From NCBI GenBank assembly GCA_944323075.1, contig CALURC010000013.1:1-64000 (forward strand): 64,000 nucleotides of DNA. The letters run 5' to 3'. Source of the DNA: an uncultured Alistipes sp. GTDB taxonomy: Bacteria > Bacteroidota > Bacteroidia > Bacteroidales > Rikenellaceae. The position numbers were made by a program, and so were the translations under genes. Below are positions 44,126 to 52,900 of the stretch, piece after piece; positions within the stretch are counted from its first letter, which is position 1; the number at the start of each line of letters is the position of its first letter. Below the pieces are notes generated by a model, which was given only the letters and a program-made list of their open reading frames with translations, made no database searches and was not told where the DNA came from.

Positions 44126-45517
44126 ATGATCGTTCAAATTAAAAGATCCGAAAAATTTATTTCGTTCTTTATTTGTTCCTTATTCTTTATGGCGTGTTCC
44201 TCTCAGGAGAAAAATGTCGGTCAGAATGATGTGATTACTCCGAGAGTTAGTCTGACAGTTGCTATCGACGATGAATTGCCGGGATATTTTGTATTCGGAG
44301 GCGAAAACTATGGTTATGAATATGATCTGCTCAAGGCGTATGCCGATGCACGCGGATTGGAGCTGAATATTGTACCTTATGGCAGTTCGGCCGAACGTGT
44401 ACGTCAGCTGCAGAACGGAGAAGTGGATTTTGTTTCCTCTTTCGATGCGGAACTTTCCGAATCAGACAAAATGCATGCTGTACCGATCTGCAATACTTCT
44501 TTTGTATTGTTGACTTCTAAATCTCGGGCTAAGGAAGCTCGGAAAATGCCGCATTTTAACCTCGCCGAATTTATCGGTGATGGAAAAGTGTTGATCTCTT
44601 CCGGATTCAAACACGCTGCGGCTTATGGAATGTTGCTCGATTCGCTCGCTGCTGCCGAAATTTACGTGACCTCGCAGAACAGTTTCGAAATGATCGAAGA
44701 GTTGAGCGATAAGCGTTATGATTATTTGATTTGCGAAATGAGTGAAGCCCAATTGGGGTGTGCCATGACGCGGAATGTCGAGCAAATTTATACGTTCGCT
44801 GAACCCGTGGGATTGAGTGTGATCGTGTCTCAATGCGATTCGTTGTTGAAGCGCGATTTCGAAACATGGTTGAATAAATACCGTTGTGGAGAGGAGTATG
44901 CGTTGCTCAATTACCTCTATTTCGAAAAGGGAATTGTCCGACAGATGATTGGATATGGAAAAACAGCATTGAAAAGTGGTGGTATCTCCATGTTTGACGA
45001 ACTGTTTAAAAAAGTGTGTGAAAAAGAGGGGTATGATTGGCGTCTGGTATCTGCCATTGCATACAGCGAATCGCGGTTTAACCCTTTTCTCGTATCTCAG
45101 CGCGGAGCTAAAGGATTGATGCAGATTATGCCTGGTGTCGCACGTCAATTCGATGTCGAAGGTGATGTGATGGATCCGGAGAATAACGTTTTGTTGGCGC
45201 TGAAGATTTTAGGAAAGATTGAAAATTCGTTGGAATTCTCTCCGGATGCAACTGAAATGGATCGATTGAAGATCGTATTGGCTTGTTACAATGGTGGAAT
45301 CGGACATGTTGTCGATGCCCGAAATCTCGCTCGGAAATATGGCGCTGATCCCGATTCCTGGGAGGATGTGGCGAATTATCTTACGAAAAAATCAGATCCA
45401 GAGTACGCCCACGATGAAGTGGTGAAAAACGGCCGTTTTATCGGTAGGCAGACTCTAGCTTTTGTCAATAATGTTGTGGAACGTTACAGCCTTTATTGTC
45501 GTAATGTGGCACGATGA
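44126..45517 (+). CDS. MltF-like lytic transglycosylase lipoprotein
   Basis: The product (463 aa) has a lipoprotein signal (lipobox near FFMACS), an N-terminal solute-binding-protein domain (residues about 45-260) and a C-terminal SLT domain (about 280-450). The catalytic Glu lies in AIAYSESRFNP; GLMQIMPGVAR and CYNGGIGHV complete the lysozyme-like pattern. This is the MltF order: SBP_bac_3 then SLT. It cleaves peptidoglycan between MurNAc and GlcNAc, forming anhydro ends. It is cotranscribed with the porin and terminates at 45545-45584. Confidence 0.9.
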   Translation: MIVQIKRSEKFISFFICSLFFMACSSQEKNVGQNDVITPRVSLTVAIDDELPGYFVFGGENYGYEYDLLKAYADARGLELNIVPYGSSAERVRQLQNGEVDFVSSFDAELSESDKMHAVPICNTSFVLLTSKSRAKEARKMPHFNLAEFIGDGKVLISSGFKHAAAYGMLLDSLAAAEIYVTSQNSFEMIEELSDKRYDYLICEMSEAQLGCAMTRNVEQIYTFAEPVGLSVIVSQCDSLLKRDFETWLNKYRCGEEYALLNYLYFEKGIVRQMIGYGKTALKSGGISMFDELFKKVCEKEGYDWRLVSAIAYSESRFNPFLVSQRGAKGLMQIMPGVARQFDVEGDVMDPENNVLLALKILGKIENSLEFSPDATEMDRLKIVLACYNGGIGHVVDARNLARKYGADPDSWEDVANYLTKKSDPEYAHDEVVKNGRFIGRQTLAFVNNVVERYSLYCRNVAR

Positions 45518-45544
45518 GTTTTACGAAGAGGTTTAGATGATATG

Positions 45545-45584
45545 AAAGAGCTGATGAATAATGATGTTTATCGGCTCTTTTTTT
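45545..45584 (+). terminator. Terminator of the porin-mltF operon
   Basis: AAAGAGCTGAT (45545-45555) pairs with ATCGGCTCTTT (45570-45580, one G-U), followed by TTTT. It overlaps the last codons of the convergent wecA-like gene. Confidence 0.82.
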
Positions 45585-46671
45585 CTGCCTGACGATTGAG
45601 GTAGGTAATCAAAAGCATGGCTATGGCGATATCTGCAAAGAAAAGAATATTGGAGTTAACGGTAGGTGCGAGCAGAAAATTGGCTATAATGTATAGTATT
45701 TGAATCGACAAAATGATCTTAAGGCTTTGATGAGGGGTAAGACCGATCTCCATAAATTTATGGTGGATATGATTTTTGTCGGCATTGAACGGTGAGCGTC
45801 CTGAGCATATTCGTTGTATAAATAGACGTGTAGTGTCGAAAAGAGGAATGAATATCAAGCTCATGAGCGATACGATGGTAATATTGTCGTTACGGAAAAA
45901 ACTGAAGGAAATCGTTTCATGTCGTTCGACTAATTGTAACAACAGAAAGGCCGTAATACAACCGAGCGTCAGCGAACCGCAGTCTCCCATAAAAATTTTC
46001 ATCCGTTTCCCAAAGTAGTTGTAATAGAAGAAAACGGATAGGATACCGATCGTTGCGCTCGACAAAAGTGCTAATTTGTCATTTCCTGTTATGCACAATA
46101 AGACGGTAAGGGCGGATAATGCGATGATACTTAACCCGGAGCACAATCCGTCAATCCCATCGATTAGGTTGAATGCGTTGATGATGACCATTACGATAAG
46201 AATGGTCAATGGATAAGAAATCCAATGCGGAATTTCATAAATACCGAATAGGCCATCGAGATTGTCGACCGGCGGGGCGGGAAGAACTAACAATAGGGCA
46301 ACGCATAACTGGCCCAATAACTTGTATTTATATGATAGTCCTTTGAGATCATCCCATAGGCCGACTGCCGCGATGATGAACAGACTGCTGAAAAAATAGA
46401 ATATAGTCTCTCTGTAAAGTATTTCTATCGGAATAGAGGTGGAAGGAAGAAATGTACATTGTAGTCCCCGTACGAAATAGTAGGAAAAAAGGATGCTGGG
46501 CATGAAAATAAATCCTCCCAAACGGGGAATTTGTTGAGAGTGTACCTTCCGAGCATTGGGAATGTCGAATAAACGCTTCCGTTTTGCAAACAGGACAATG
46601 CGGGGAAAAACGACCCATCCTGTGAAAAAACAGATACAAAATGCGATGACAAAATATATGACAGAATCCAT
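45568..46671 (-). CDS. Polyprenyl-phosphate GlcNAc-1-phosphate transferase, WecA/MraY family
   Basis: The product (367 aa) has about ten membrane segments. Cytoplasmic motifs are LWDDLKG, NAFNLIDGIDGL and FMGDCGSL, with the Asp residues of this family, and the HIHHKF motif that separates WecA-type enzymes from MraY. It transfers a sugar-1-phosphate, probably GlcNAc or a relative, to undecaprenyl phosphate, the first step of O-antigen or capsule synthesis. The sugar is inferred. Its stop codon lies inside the terminator of the convergent mltF gene. A -7 box at 46728 is likely its own. Confidence 0.87.
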   Translation of the reverse strand: MDSVIYFVIAFCICFFTGWVVFPRIVLFAKRKRLFDIPNARKVHSQQIPRLGGFIFMPSILFSYYFVRGLQCTFLPSTSIPIEILYRETIFYFFSSLFIIAAVGLWDDLKGLSYKYKLLGQLCVALLLVLPAPPVDNLDGLFGIYEIPHWISYPLTILIVMVIINAFNLIDGIDGLCSGLSIIALSALTVLLCITGNDKLALLSSATIGILSVFFYYNYFGKRMKIFMGDCGSLTLGCITAFLLLQLVERHETISFSFFRNDNITIVSLMSLIFIPLFDTTRLFIQRICSGRSPFNADKNHIHHKFMEIGLTPHQSLKIILSIQILYIIANFLLAPTVNSNILFFADIAIAMLLITYLNRQAEKKSR

Positions 46672-46727
46672 AATGTCTCGAGTAAACCTAATTTCTACAA
46701 GTAAAGATACTAAATTTTTGTTTTGTG

Positions 46728-46735
46728 CAAAGCTA
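46728..46735 (-). promoter_or_regulatory. -7 box of the WecA-like gene
   Basis: The minus strand reads TAGCTTTG, 57 bases before the start codon. The -33 element is not clear. Confidence 0.5.
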
Positions 46736-47015
46736 TTATCTTTTGCGGGAATAATTTTATCTGGAATGAGTAAGGAATACGCCGACAGTTGAACTTTTAT
46801 GAACAGATGGAGAATAGTGTATTGTTTAATTTTTTGAAAATTATATAGTTGTGTAGTGGTATCTCATGTTGACTCCGGAATTATTGATGTTGAGATTTTT
46901 TTTCTGGAATTTTATTTTCTTCGGTCTAATCAAGGTGTGTTTTGCCACAATTGGCGGTTAGTTATGTGATGAAAAACACGTAAGTCGAAATGTGTGAAGA
47001 AAAAAACGTCAAAAC

Positions 47016-47046
47016 TTGGTAAGTTCATGAAAAAAAGATACCTTTG
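47016..47046 (+). promoter_or_regulatory. Promoter of the rpsP-rimM operon
   Basis: TTG (47016-47018), 20 bases, then TACCTTTG (47039-47046). ATG follows 48 bases later. Confidence 0.82.
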
Positions 47047-47093
47047 CATCCTGCTTGTTTTAAGTAGGTTGTGTAACTAAAAATTTTTTAAAG

Positions 47094-47651
47094 ATGTCTG
47101 TAAAAATCAGATTAGCACGCCGTGGTAAAAAAGGATATCCTTTTTATCACATCGTCGTTGCCGACAGCAGGGCGCCACGTGATGGTAAGTTCATCGAGAA
47201 CATTGGGACCTATAATCCTAATACCAATCCTGCCAAAATCACTCTTAACTTCGATCAGGCTTTGGCTTGGTTGCAGAAGGGCGCTCAACCTACCGATACC
47301 TGTCGGGCAATTCTCTCTTATAAGGGAGTATTGTATAAAAAACATCTGTTGGGTGGTGTAGCTAAAGGTGCTTTCAGCGAAGAAGTGGCTGAAGCGCGTT
47401 TCGCTCAGTGGCTCGAACAGAAAAATGGTAAAATCGCTGCTAAAGAAGCTAAACTTTCAGGCGAAAAAGAGGCTCGTGCAAAAGCCCGTCTCGAAGAAGA
47501 AAAGAAGGTTAACGAGGCTAAAGCTAAGGCCGTTGCTGCAAAACGTGCTGAGGCTGCCGCTGCTGAAGCTGCTGCTAAAGCCGCTGAAGAAGGTGCTGAA
47601 GGTGAGGCTGCTGCTGAGGCCGCTGCCGAAGAAACTCAAGCTGAAGCTTAG
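47094..47651 (+). CDS. rpsP: 30S ribosomal protein S16 with Ala/Lys/Glu-rich tail
   Basis: The product (185 aa) has the S16 core in residues 1-85 ([23 protein letters not shown], then GTYNP). The rest, from about residue 105, is an extended highly charged helix of Ala, Lys and Glu (about 80 residues). Such tails are known on S16 in Bacteroidota, but their role is not. S16 assembles the body of the 30S subunit. rimM follows 11 bases later, an operon order conserved in many bacteria; trmD and rplS are not next here. Confidence 0.95.
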   Translation: MSVKIRLARRGKKGYPFYHIVVADSRAPRDGKFIENIGTYNPNTNPAKITLNFDQALAWLQKGAQPTDTCRAILSYKGVLYKKHLLGGVAKGAFSEEVAEARFAQWLEQKNGKIAAKEAKLSGEKEARAKARLEEEKKVNEAKAKAVAAKRAEAAAAEAAAKAAEEGAEGEAAAEAAAEETQAEA

Positions 47652-47662
47652 TTCTTTCGGGT

Positions 47663-48211
47663 ATGTCCAAAGGGAAAGTAGAGTTGTCGTCTCCTGTCGC
47701 ACGGGTTGTTAAACCCTTTGGCAATGAAGGTGAGGTGATAGTCGCTCTTTTTGACAGCTTCCCTGAAGACTTTGATATGAAGGAACCGTTATTCGTCGTT
47801 ATCGACGGATTGACGGTTCCTCTTTTTTTCGATCGCTTTGAAAAACGCGGTAATCGGAAAGCTGTCGCGCTTTTTGCTGACTTTTATACAGAAAAGCGAG
47901 TCTCGGAGTTGGTTGGATGTGAACTTTTTGGAGGCCGAAGTGAGATTGGTGAAACCGGATATGAGTCGGACGATGATGAGGATGATCTGCTCTATTTGGA
48001 TGAACTGGTCGGCTTTGATGCATCGCTTGGAAACGGGATCAAAGGCGTGATTGAAGATTTTATCGATAGCGACAATCCGCTCTTTCTTGTACGGATTGGA
48101 AAGAAGGAGATTTATGTCCCTGCTGTCGATGACATGATTGAAGAAATCGATGTCGAAGCACGGCGTGTTATTTTCGATTTGCCCGAAGGGTTGATCGAAC
48201 TGAACGGTTAG
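47663..48211 (+). CDS. rimM: Ribosome maturation factor RimM
   Basis: The product (182 aa) has the N-terminal RimM beta-barrel (VARVVKPFGNEGEVIV, residues about 12-27) and a C-terminal PRC barrel. An acidic insert (ESDDDEDDLLYLDEL) lies between them. It helps process the 3' domain of 16S rRNA near S19. It overlaps nothing and is translated from ATG 47663, 11 bases after rpsP. The next gene is on the other strand. Confidence 0.92.
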   Translation: MSKGKVELSSPVARVVKPFGNEGEVIVALFDSFPEDFDMKEPLFVVIDGLTVPLFFDRFEKRGNRKAVALFADFYTEKRVSELVGCELFGGRSEIGETGYESDDDEDDLLYLDELVGFDASLGNGIKGVIEDFIDSDNPLFLVRIGKKEIYVPAVDDMIEEIDVEARRVIFDLPEGLIELNG

Positions 48212-48271
48212 CCGGTGTCTGTGCAAAATTTGTAGCCCGCAGAAATGGTTGCAACCGGGCATTCCTTAAAT

Positions 48272-48895
48272 TTATAAATCTGTTGTCAAACAACTTTCTG
48301 ACGGAGCGAGAGGAGGTACTTTTGAAAGACCGATGTATATCTCTCGGCCGACCCATGCATCAGTGGCGGCATATAGTTGTTGAGCCGGCGTGAGTTGTTG
48401 TGCTTCCCAGTTACTTAGGCGTTGTGCCTTGGATATACGGAAGTGTAGGATAATAGCGGCCAGTTTGCGTAAACTTTTTTCCGTAATGCCGTAACGCGGG
48501 GCTACATTTTGTAGCTCGATGAAATTCTGGGGCTGGAATCGGTGCAGGGCGCGAAGGCCGCGAACATCGTCATAGACTCCGACGCCTATCTTTGCATGTT
48601 CACGTGAGGAGAGTAAAGCCCTCAATGTCTCAGGAAAACCGATGCGATTTAGACGGAACAAATAAGCTGTATCTGCAATCGAAAGTTGTAATAGAGATAC
48701 TTTGTTCGTGTGCCCTTTTGTGAAGGAGGGACGGGTCTCCGTGTCGAAACCGATCAACGGATTTTGGCGGAGTTGCTCACAGGCGGATGCCACATCTTCC
48801 GGACGATCGACTACGACTATTTTTCCTCTAAAGGCGCCGATCGGTAGTTGGCTAACCTCTTCGTTCGATATGCTCTCGACGTATACGCGTTCCAT
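48272..48895 (-). CDS. 3'-5' exonuclease, RNase D-like (DEDD)
   Basis: ATG 48895 gives 207 aa; an in-frame TTG one codon earlier was not used. The DEDD ribonuclease fold is recognisable from GFDTETRPSF (first two acids), GVGVYDDVRGL and YAATDAWVGREIY (last Asp). There is no HRDC domain. It removes nucleotides from RNA or DNA 3' ends, by family. It lies 12 bases after recQ in a three-gene minus-strand operon. The partnering of an exonuclease with a RecQ helicase fits a repair or processing role; this is inference. Confidence 0.85.
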   Translation of the reverse strand: MERVYVESISNEEVSQLPIGAFRGKIVVVDRPEDVASACEQLRQNPLIGFDTETRPSFTKGHTNKVSLLQLSIADTAYLFRLNRIGFPETLRALLSSREHAKIGVGVYDDVRGLRALHRFQPQNFIELQNVAPRYGITEKSLRKLAAIILHFRISKAQRLSNWEAQQLTPAQQLYAATDAWVGREIYIGLSKVPPLAPSESCLTTDL

Positions 48896-48907
48896 CAAAA
48901 GACAAAA

Positions 48908-50806
48908 TTACATATTTATCTGTAGTTTCCCGTCTTCCTCCTCTTTTATTTTCCCTTTATGGAGTAAATCGGTTATCGTTTCCAGTATATCCGACGGATT
49001 GTGGTGGAGCGTTGCTATCAGGTCTCGGACAGACATAGGTTCTGAGTCGAGCTGTGTGAGTATCTTTTGCATAAGATTAGGTGAGGCTGTCGTGTGCCGT
49101 TTGTTTTTCAGACAGATGTCGCATACCCCGCACGGCTGGTCGACTGTCTCTCCAAAATAACGACGGATCATTAAGCTGCGACACTCGTCGGTCGTGGCGT
49201 AGTGGAGCATTTGATCGAGGCGTCGGGTCGCACACTCTTTGCGTTGTGTGTAACTTTCGGGAGTGATGCGGACATCACGTGTCGGCAGACGTTCCTCTTC
49301 CAATATCAGGACCGGGCTCCTCTTCCCCGGGATATAGCGGATGATGTGGAGCTGCCATAACATCTTCAGTAACTCTTTGAGGCGTTCGGTTGTATAGCCT
49401 GAGAGATGAGTTAGTTCATCCTCGTTTATCGAAACGAAATCACTGAACAATCCCGTATAGCGTCGTAGTAGAACCGTGATTAAGTGGTCTAACTCCTTAC
49501 GGTCGAAACGAATACGATAAAGTGCGTCGCGATTGACGATGAAACGAATGCGGGAGGGATTGTCTTGTTCATCGGTCAAAGACATGTAGCCGTTTTGCTG
49601 GAGTATTTTGATGGCATGAACAACTGTCGGAACAAAAAAACGGAAACGGGAGGCAAATTCATATATATTAAATGTGTAGGCAGAACCTTTCCCATCACCG
49701 ATAGCGATGTTCAGGTAGTTGAAGATCGATTCGTAAATTTGGCGGATCGTTTTAAGGGGTGGGTAGTCGAGGCGCAACCGTTGGGATGCACGGGGAATGT
49801 CCCCTTCGGAAAAAAGTAGAACGGCATAGGCTTTTTTGCCGTCCCGACCAGCACGTCCCGACTCCTGATAGTAGTTTTCCAAAGAGTCGCACAGATCGTA
49901 ATGGATGACCAAACGAACGTCCCGTTTGTCGATTCCCATACCAAATGCATTGGTTGCGACCATGATGCGTAAACGGTCGGTGATCCACGCATCCTGCCGT
50001 TCGGAACGGGCGAAATAGTTCATCCCTCCGTGGTAGAAGTCGGCAGAGAACCCCTGTTGTCTTAGAAATTCGGCAATCGATTCGGCACGGTCCCGTGTCC
50101 GTACATACACAATGGCGGATCCCGCAACATTTTGCAGAATGCGGATCAGTTGTGCGCTTTTGTCTTCAGTCTTGCGGACAACATAAACCAGATTGTCTCG
50201 GGCAAAACTGGTTCGGAGTAAATTGGGTTGACGAAACTTCAACCGGGACATGATGTCATCGGCTACATCGGCTGTTGCCGATGCGGTAAGTGCCAGAATC
50301 GGGACTTCTGGATGTGCTTCGCGCAGCCGGCCGATTTCCAAATAGGCTGGCCGGAAATCATATCCCCATTGGGAGATACAATGGGCTTCGTCAACGGCCA
50401 ATAGTGATACGTTCATCCGTGCATATCGGCTCCGGAACACTTCACTGTTGATACGTTCCGGGGCGATGAACAGAAACTTGACATCGCCGAAGACGCAGTT
50501 GTCCAGTATACGGTCGATATCCCTGAAAGGCATGCCGCCGTGGATCGATACGGCCGATATATTTCGTTTGCGGAGCTGGTCGATCTGGTCCTTCATCAGA
50601 GCAATCAATGGGGTGATAACGATACAGATCCCTTCCGAAGCGAGACCGGGAATCTGGTACACGATCGACTTGCCTCCTCCGGTCGGCATCAGCAACAAAA
50701 CATCGTTCCCCCCGCATACGGCCCGAATGGTTTCGAGTTGTTGCGGACGGAACGAGGTGTAGCCCCAGTATTGTTTGAGTAGCCGGTAGTACGTTTCGTC
50801 GCTCAT
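48908..50806 (-). CDS. recQ: ATP-dependent DNA helicase RecQ
   Basis: The product (632 aa) has the RecQ helicase core: PTGGGKSIVYQIP (Walker A), DEAHCISQWGYDFRP, a helicase C domain with GRAGRDGK, and a zinc-binding RQC region (CATRRLDQM...CRSLM...CGVCDIC). A C-terminal winged-helix part ends the protein, with no obvious HRDC domain. It unwinds DNA 3'-5' in recombination and repair. It is flanked by a nitroreductase gene 3 bases upstream and the exonuclease gene 12 bases downstream. Confidence 0.93.
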   Translation of the reverse strand: MSDETYYRLLKQYWGYTSFRPQQLETIRAVCGGNDVLLLMPTGGGKSIVYQIPGLASEGICIVITPLIALMKDQIDQLRKRNISAVSIHGGMPFRDIDRILDNCVFGDVKFLFIAPERINSEVFRSRYARMNVSLLAVDEAHCISQWGYDFRPAYLEIGRLREAHPEVPILALTASATADVADDIMSRLKFRQPNLLRTSFARDNLVYVVRKTEDKSAQLIRILQNVAGSAIVYVRTRDRAESIAEFLRQQGFSADFYHGGMNYFARSERQDAWITDRLRIMVATNAFGMGIDKRDVRLVIHYDLCDSLENYYQESGRAGRDGKKAYAVLLFSEGDIPRASQRLRLDYPPLKTIRQIYESIFNYLNIAIGDGKGSAYTFNIYEFASRFRFFVPTVVHAIKILQQNGYMSLTDEQDNPSRIRFIVNRDALYRIRFDRKELDHLITVLLRRYTGLFSDFVSINEDELTHLSGYTTERLKELLKMLWQLHIIRYIPGKRSPVLILEEERLPTRDVRITPESYTQRKECATRRLDQMLHYATTDECRSLMIRRYFGETVDQPCGVCDICLKNKRHTTASPNLMQKILTQLDSEPMSVRDLIATLHHNPSDILETITDLLHKGKIKEEEDGKLQINM

Positions 50807-50809
50807 AGG

Positions 50810-51448
50810 CTATTTTGCAGGCAAACCGACGGTTTGGCCCATGACGATGTGTTGTGTCGTGCCCAAATGCAGAATCTCTGCAACTTCTTTTTGATTCAGG
50901 GACATGTGAACCACAACGGCCAGACCTTCTGATGCTCCGTAAAGATATACGTTCTGTGCGATCAGACCGGCGTCGATCCCTGCCGTAATGGCATTGCGTT
51001 GGGCGTCATCCGAGTTCATACGACTGTAATCCGCCACGAAAATCAGGATCCAATCTCCCGTTTTCGTAAACTCCTGATTGTTGACCTCTGCACGGTGGTC
51101 TCCTCCTGCTACCGGAATGAGTTTATGTTCGTTCGCATCGTAAAGGTAAGCACTACTCCGTCCGATCAGGTAAAGATCGATCTCCTGACGATTCAGCGCT
51201 GATGGGGCTGTCCGGCGCCCGTCGGGGCGATTGATACCCCATGCTGCCCAGACCAAATCCGAAAGTTGCTGTTCGCTCAAGTGCCGTGTGGAATCCATCG
51301 AACGGTTGGTCGACCGTTTCGAAAGCGCCTCCATCAACGGCATACCGCCGCTTTTCGAAGGTACTGGAAGTTGAATCTCTTTTTGTGCCATAACGCAAGA
51401 AGATAAAAGCAATGCAATTAGTGCCAGTAATTTGGTTCTCATGTTCAT
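50810..51448 (-). CDS. Exported nitroreductase-family protein
   Basis: The product (212 aa) starts with a signal-like segment (ALIALLLSSCVMAQ; the Cys could also be a lipobox) and then a nitroreductase-fold domain. Residues about 40-205 include SKRSTNRSMD and GIDAGLIAQNVYLYGASEGLAVVVH. The fold binds FMN and reduces nitro compounds or quinones with NAD(P)H, but export would remove it from those cofactors. It lies 3 bases before recQ. A -7 box is at 51491-51498. Confidence 0.75.
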   Translation of the reverse strand: MNMRTKLLALIALLLSSCVMAQKEIQLPVPSKSGGMPLMEALSKRSTNRSMDSTRHLSEQQLSDLVWAAWGINRPDGRRTAPSALNRQEIDLYLIGRSSAYLYDANEHKLIPVAGGDHRAEVNNQEFTKTGDWILIFVADYSRMNSDDAQRNAITAGIDAGLIAQNVYLYGASEGLAVVVHMSLNQKEVAEILHLGTTQHIVMGQTVGLPAK

Positions 51449-51487
51449 TTCGTTTTTTTATATACGCTCTAATTATTTGAGCTCTCC

Positions 51488-51519
51488 TTGCAAATTTAAG
51501 TTAATTTTTTCTAAATTTA
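51488..51519 (+). promoter_or_regulatory. Possible promoter of the esterase gene
   Basis: TTG (51488-51490), 21 bases, then TAAATTTA (51512-51519), seven of eight to consensus. It overlaps the minus-strand -7 box of the divergent operon. Confidence 0.5.
51491..51498 (-). promoter_or_regulatory. -7 box of the nitroreductase-recQ-exonuclease operon
   Basis: The minus strand reads TAAATTTG, a full match, 43 bases before the start codon. The -33 is not clear. Confidence 0.55.
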
Positions 51520-51593
51520 CAGACTCTCTTCCGTTGAAAACGATATGGAAGTCGGAGTTGTAAAAGGCTTAAAGAATTTAACTCATAGATAAA

Positions 51594-52484
51594 ATGAAAC
51601 GTCGTTTATTGTTGTCGATTATGGGGTGCATGGCTGTTTGTCTGTGCGTAGCCCAGAGTCCCGAGCCTCAACCGCTTTATCCAGATGGGAAAATGCCGGG
51701 TAACAATGAAATCGATCCCAAAAACTTTTTAGATAACGAAGAGATTCGTGCAGGAATAACTGTACCGGATTATACGCTATTTCTTCCTGATCGAGAAAAA
51801 GCAACAGGACAGTGTATTATTGTTTGTCCCGGTGGCGGATACGGGTGTGTCTGCTATGCCCGGGAGGGGAACGAAGTGGCCCGTTGGCTGAATGAAAACG
51901 GAATCGCGGCAATCGTGTTGAGGTACCGGATGCCTAATGGCCATCACCAGATCCCAATAGCAGATTATGCGCAGGCCATGCGAATCGCGCGGAAAAATGC
52001 CGGGCAGTGGGGGATAAATCCTCACCAGATTGGGGTCATGGGATTCTCGGCGGGAGGACATCTCGCGTCGACCGCAGCGGTCCAGACGGATGAAGCGATT
52101 CGTCCCGATTTTGCCATACTGATCTATCCTGTCATTACAATGGATGGACCATATTTACAAATCGATACTCGAAACAATTTGTTAGGAAGCAATCCGGATC
52201 AATCTCTGATCGAAAAGTATTCGACCGAAATACAGATTACCTCAAAAACAGCCCCTTGCTTTATCGCACTTAGCGATGACGACGATCTTGTACATCCGAG
52301 AAACAGTACATTGTTTTATGATTCATTGCGTGCGAAAGGTGTATCTGCTGAGTTGCATATCTATCCTACCGGACAACACGGTTGGAATCAAACCTTCGTT
52401 TATTGGGATGAGTATCATACGTCACTGCTCCGTTGGCTGAAACAGCAACGGGAAAAAGCTGCGACCCTGTCAAAAAATGAATAA
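51594..52484 (+). CDS. Secreted alpha/beta-hydrolase, acetylxylan-esterase-like
   Basis: The product (296 aa) has a signal peptide ending near VAQ (about residue 21) and the alpha/beta-hydrolase fold of BD-FAE/acetylxylan esterases. The oxyanion loop is CPGGGYG (about residues 79-85), and the nucleophile elbow is GFSAGGHLA. The Asp/His of a triad are in SDDDDLVHPRNS and TGQHGWN. It removes acyl groups from plant polysaccharides, by family; xylan as substrate is inferred. It is monocistronic and divergent from the nitroreductase gene. Confidence 0.84.
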   Translation: MKRRLLLSIMGCMAVCLCVAQSPEPQPLYPDGKMPGNNEIDPKNFLDNEEIRAGITVPDYTLFLPDREKATGQCIIVCPGGGYGCVCYAREGNEVARWLNENGIAAIVLRYRMPNGHHQIPIADYAQAMRIARKNAGQWGINPHQIGVMGFSAGGHLASTAAVQTDEAIRPDFAILIYPVITMDGPYLQIDTRNNLLGSNPDQSLIEKYSTEIQITSKTAPCFIALSDDDDLVHPRNSTLFYDSLRAKGVSAELHIYPTGQHGWNQTFVYWDEYHTSLLRWLKQQREKAATLSKNE

Positions 52485-52567
52485 TGGGCGAATTTTAGCA
52501 ATACCCTTTCATGTCTGTTAGATGCAGATGAAAGAACGGTCTCGAAAAGATGAAAAACTGAGGGCTG

Positions 52568-52598
52568 TTGTAAATTCGAAAAATGTTTTTTATATTTG
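52568..52598 (+). promoter_or_regulatory. Promoter of the small membrane protein-greA operon
   Basis: TTG (52568-52570), 20 bases, then TATATTTG (52591-52598), a full -7 match. The predicted start (about 52604) is only about 10 bases before a terminator hairpin. Confidence 0.82.
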
Positions 52599-52612
52599 TC
52601 ATGGCGAAAGAG

Positions 52613-52653
52613 TTCTGGCCTCCATCCCAAGAGGCCGGGATTTTTTCTTTTTT
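52613..52653 (+). terminator. Leader terminator (attenuator) upstream of greA
   Basis: TTCTGGCCTC (52613-52622) pairs with GAGGCCGGGA (52631-52640) in a 10-bp stem with G-U pairs. A TTTTTTCTTTTTT tract follows. It lies between the promoter at 52568-52598 and the first coding region at 52665, so it can stop transcription before either gene. Confidence 0.85.
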
Positions 52654-52664
52654 ACTTAACCAAA

Positions 52665-52853
52665 ATGAAACCTAAAACACGACTCTATATTTGTGTGGCG
52701 TTTTTGTTGCTTGCGGTGTTTTGTATGGGAGGTAGTGCTGTGGTATGCCTGCTTGAGGGCGGAACACGGAACTATGCAGCACTGGCGGTACTATTCTGTT
52801 GTGCTGTGATGTTTTTTCATCTCGTACGCCAGATGGTTCGTATCAACGAGTAA
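52665..52853 (+). CDS. Small two-helix membrane protein
   Basis: The product (62 aa) starts at ATG 52665; the frame upstream to 52596 crosses the terminator and was not used. Two hydrophobic segments (LYICVAFLLLAVFCMGG, and AALAVLFCCAVMFFHLV) are joined by a short loop (LLEGGTRN). It is not recognised. It lies 47 bases upstream of greA, and no separate greA promoter is seen, so cotranscription is likely. Confidence 0.65.
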   Translation: MKPKTRLYICVAFLLLAVFCMGGSAVVCLLEGGTRNYAALAVLFCCAVMFFHLVRQMVRINE

Positions 52854-52900
52854 CAAAGAATATATATTACTGTGGTTTCTAAAATTAATCTTTTTTATTT

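Larger units (their letters stand above)
46672..47093. other. Divergent intergenic region, promoters only
   Basis: This 422-base gap separates the divergent wecA-like and rpsP genes. It holds the wecA-side -7 box (46728-46735) and the rpsP promoter (47016-47046). The middle is AT-rich, with no gene, hairpin or repeat of note. Confidence 0.6.

Noticed and set aside
52601-52675. A possible leader peptide starting ATG 52601
   Set aside because: The start lies upstream of or at the predicted transcription start (about 52604), so it would not be on the mRNA.
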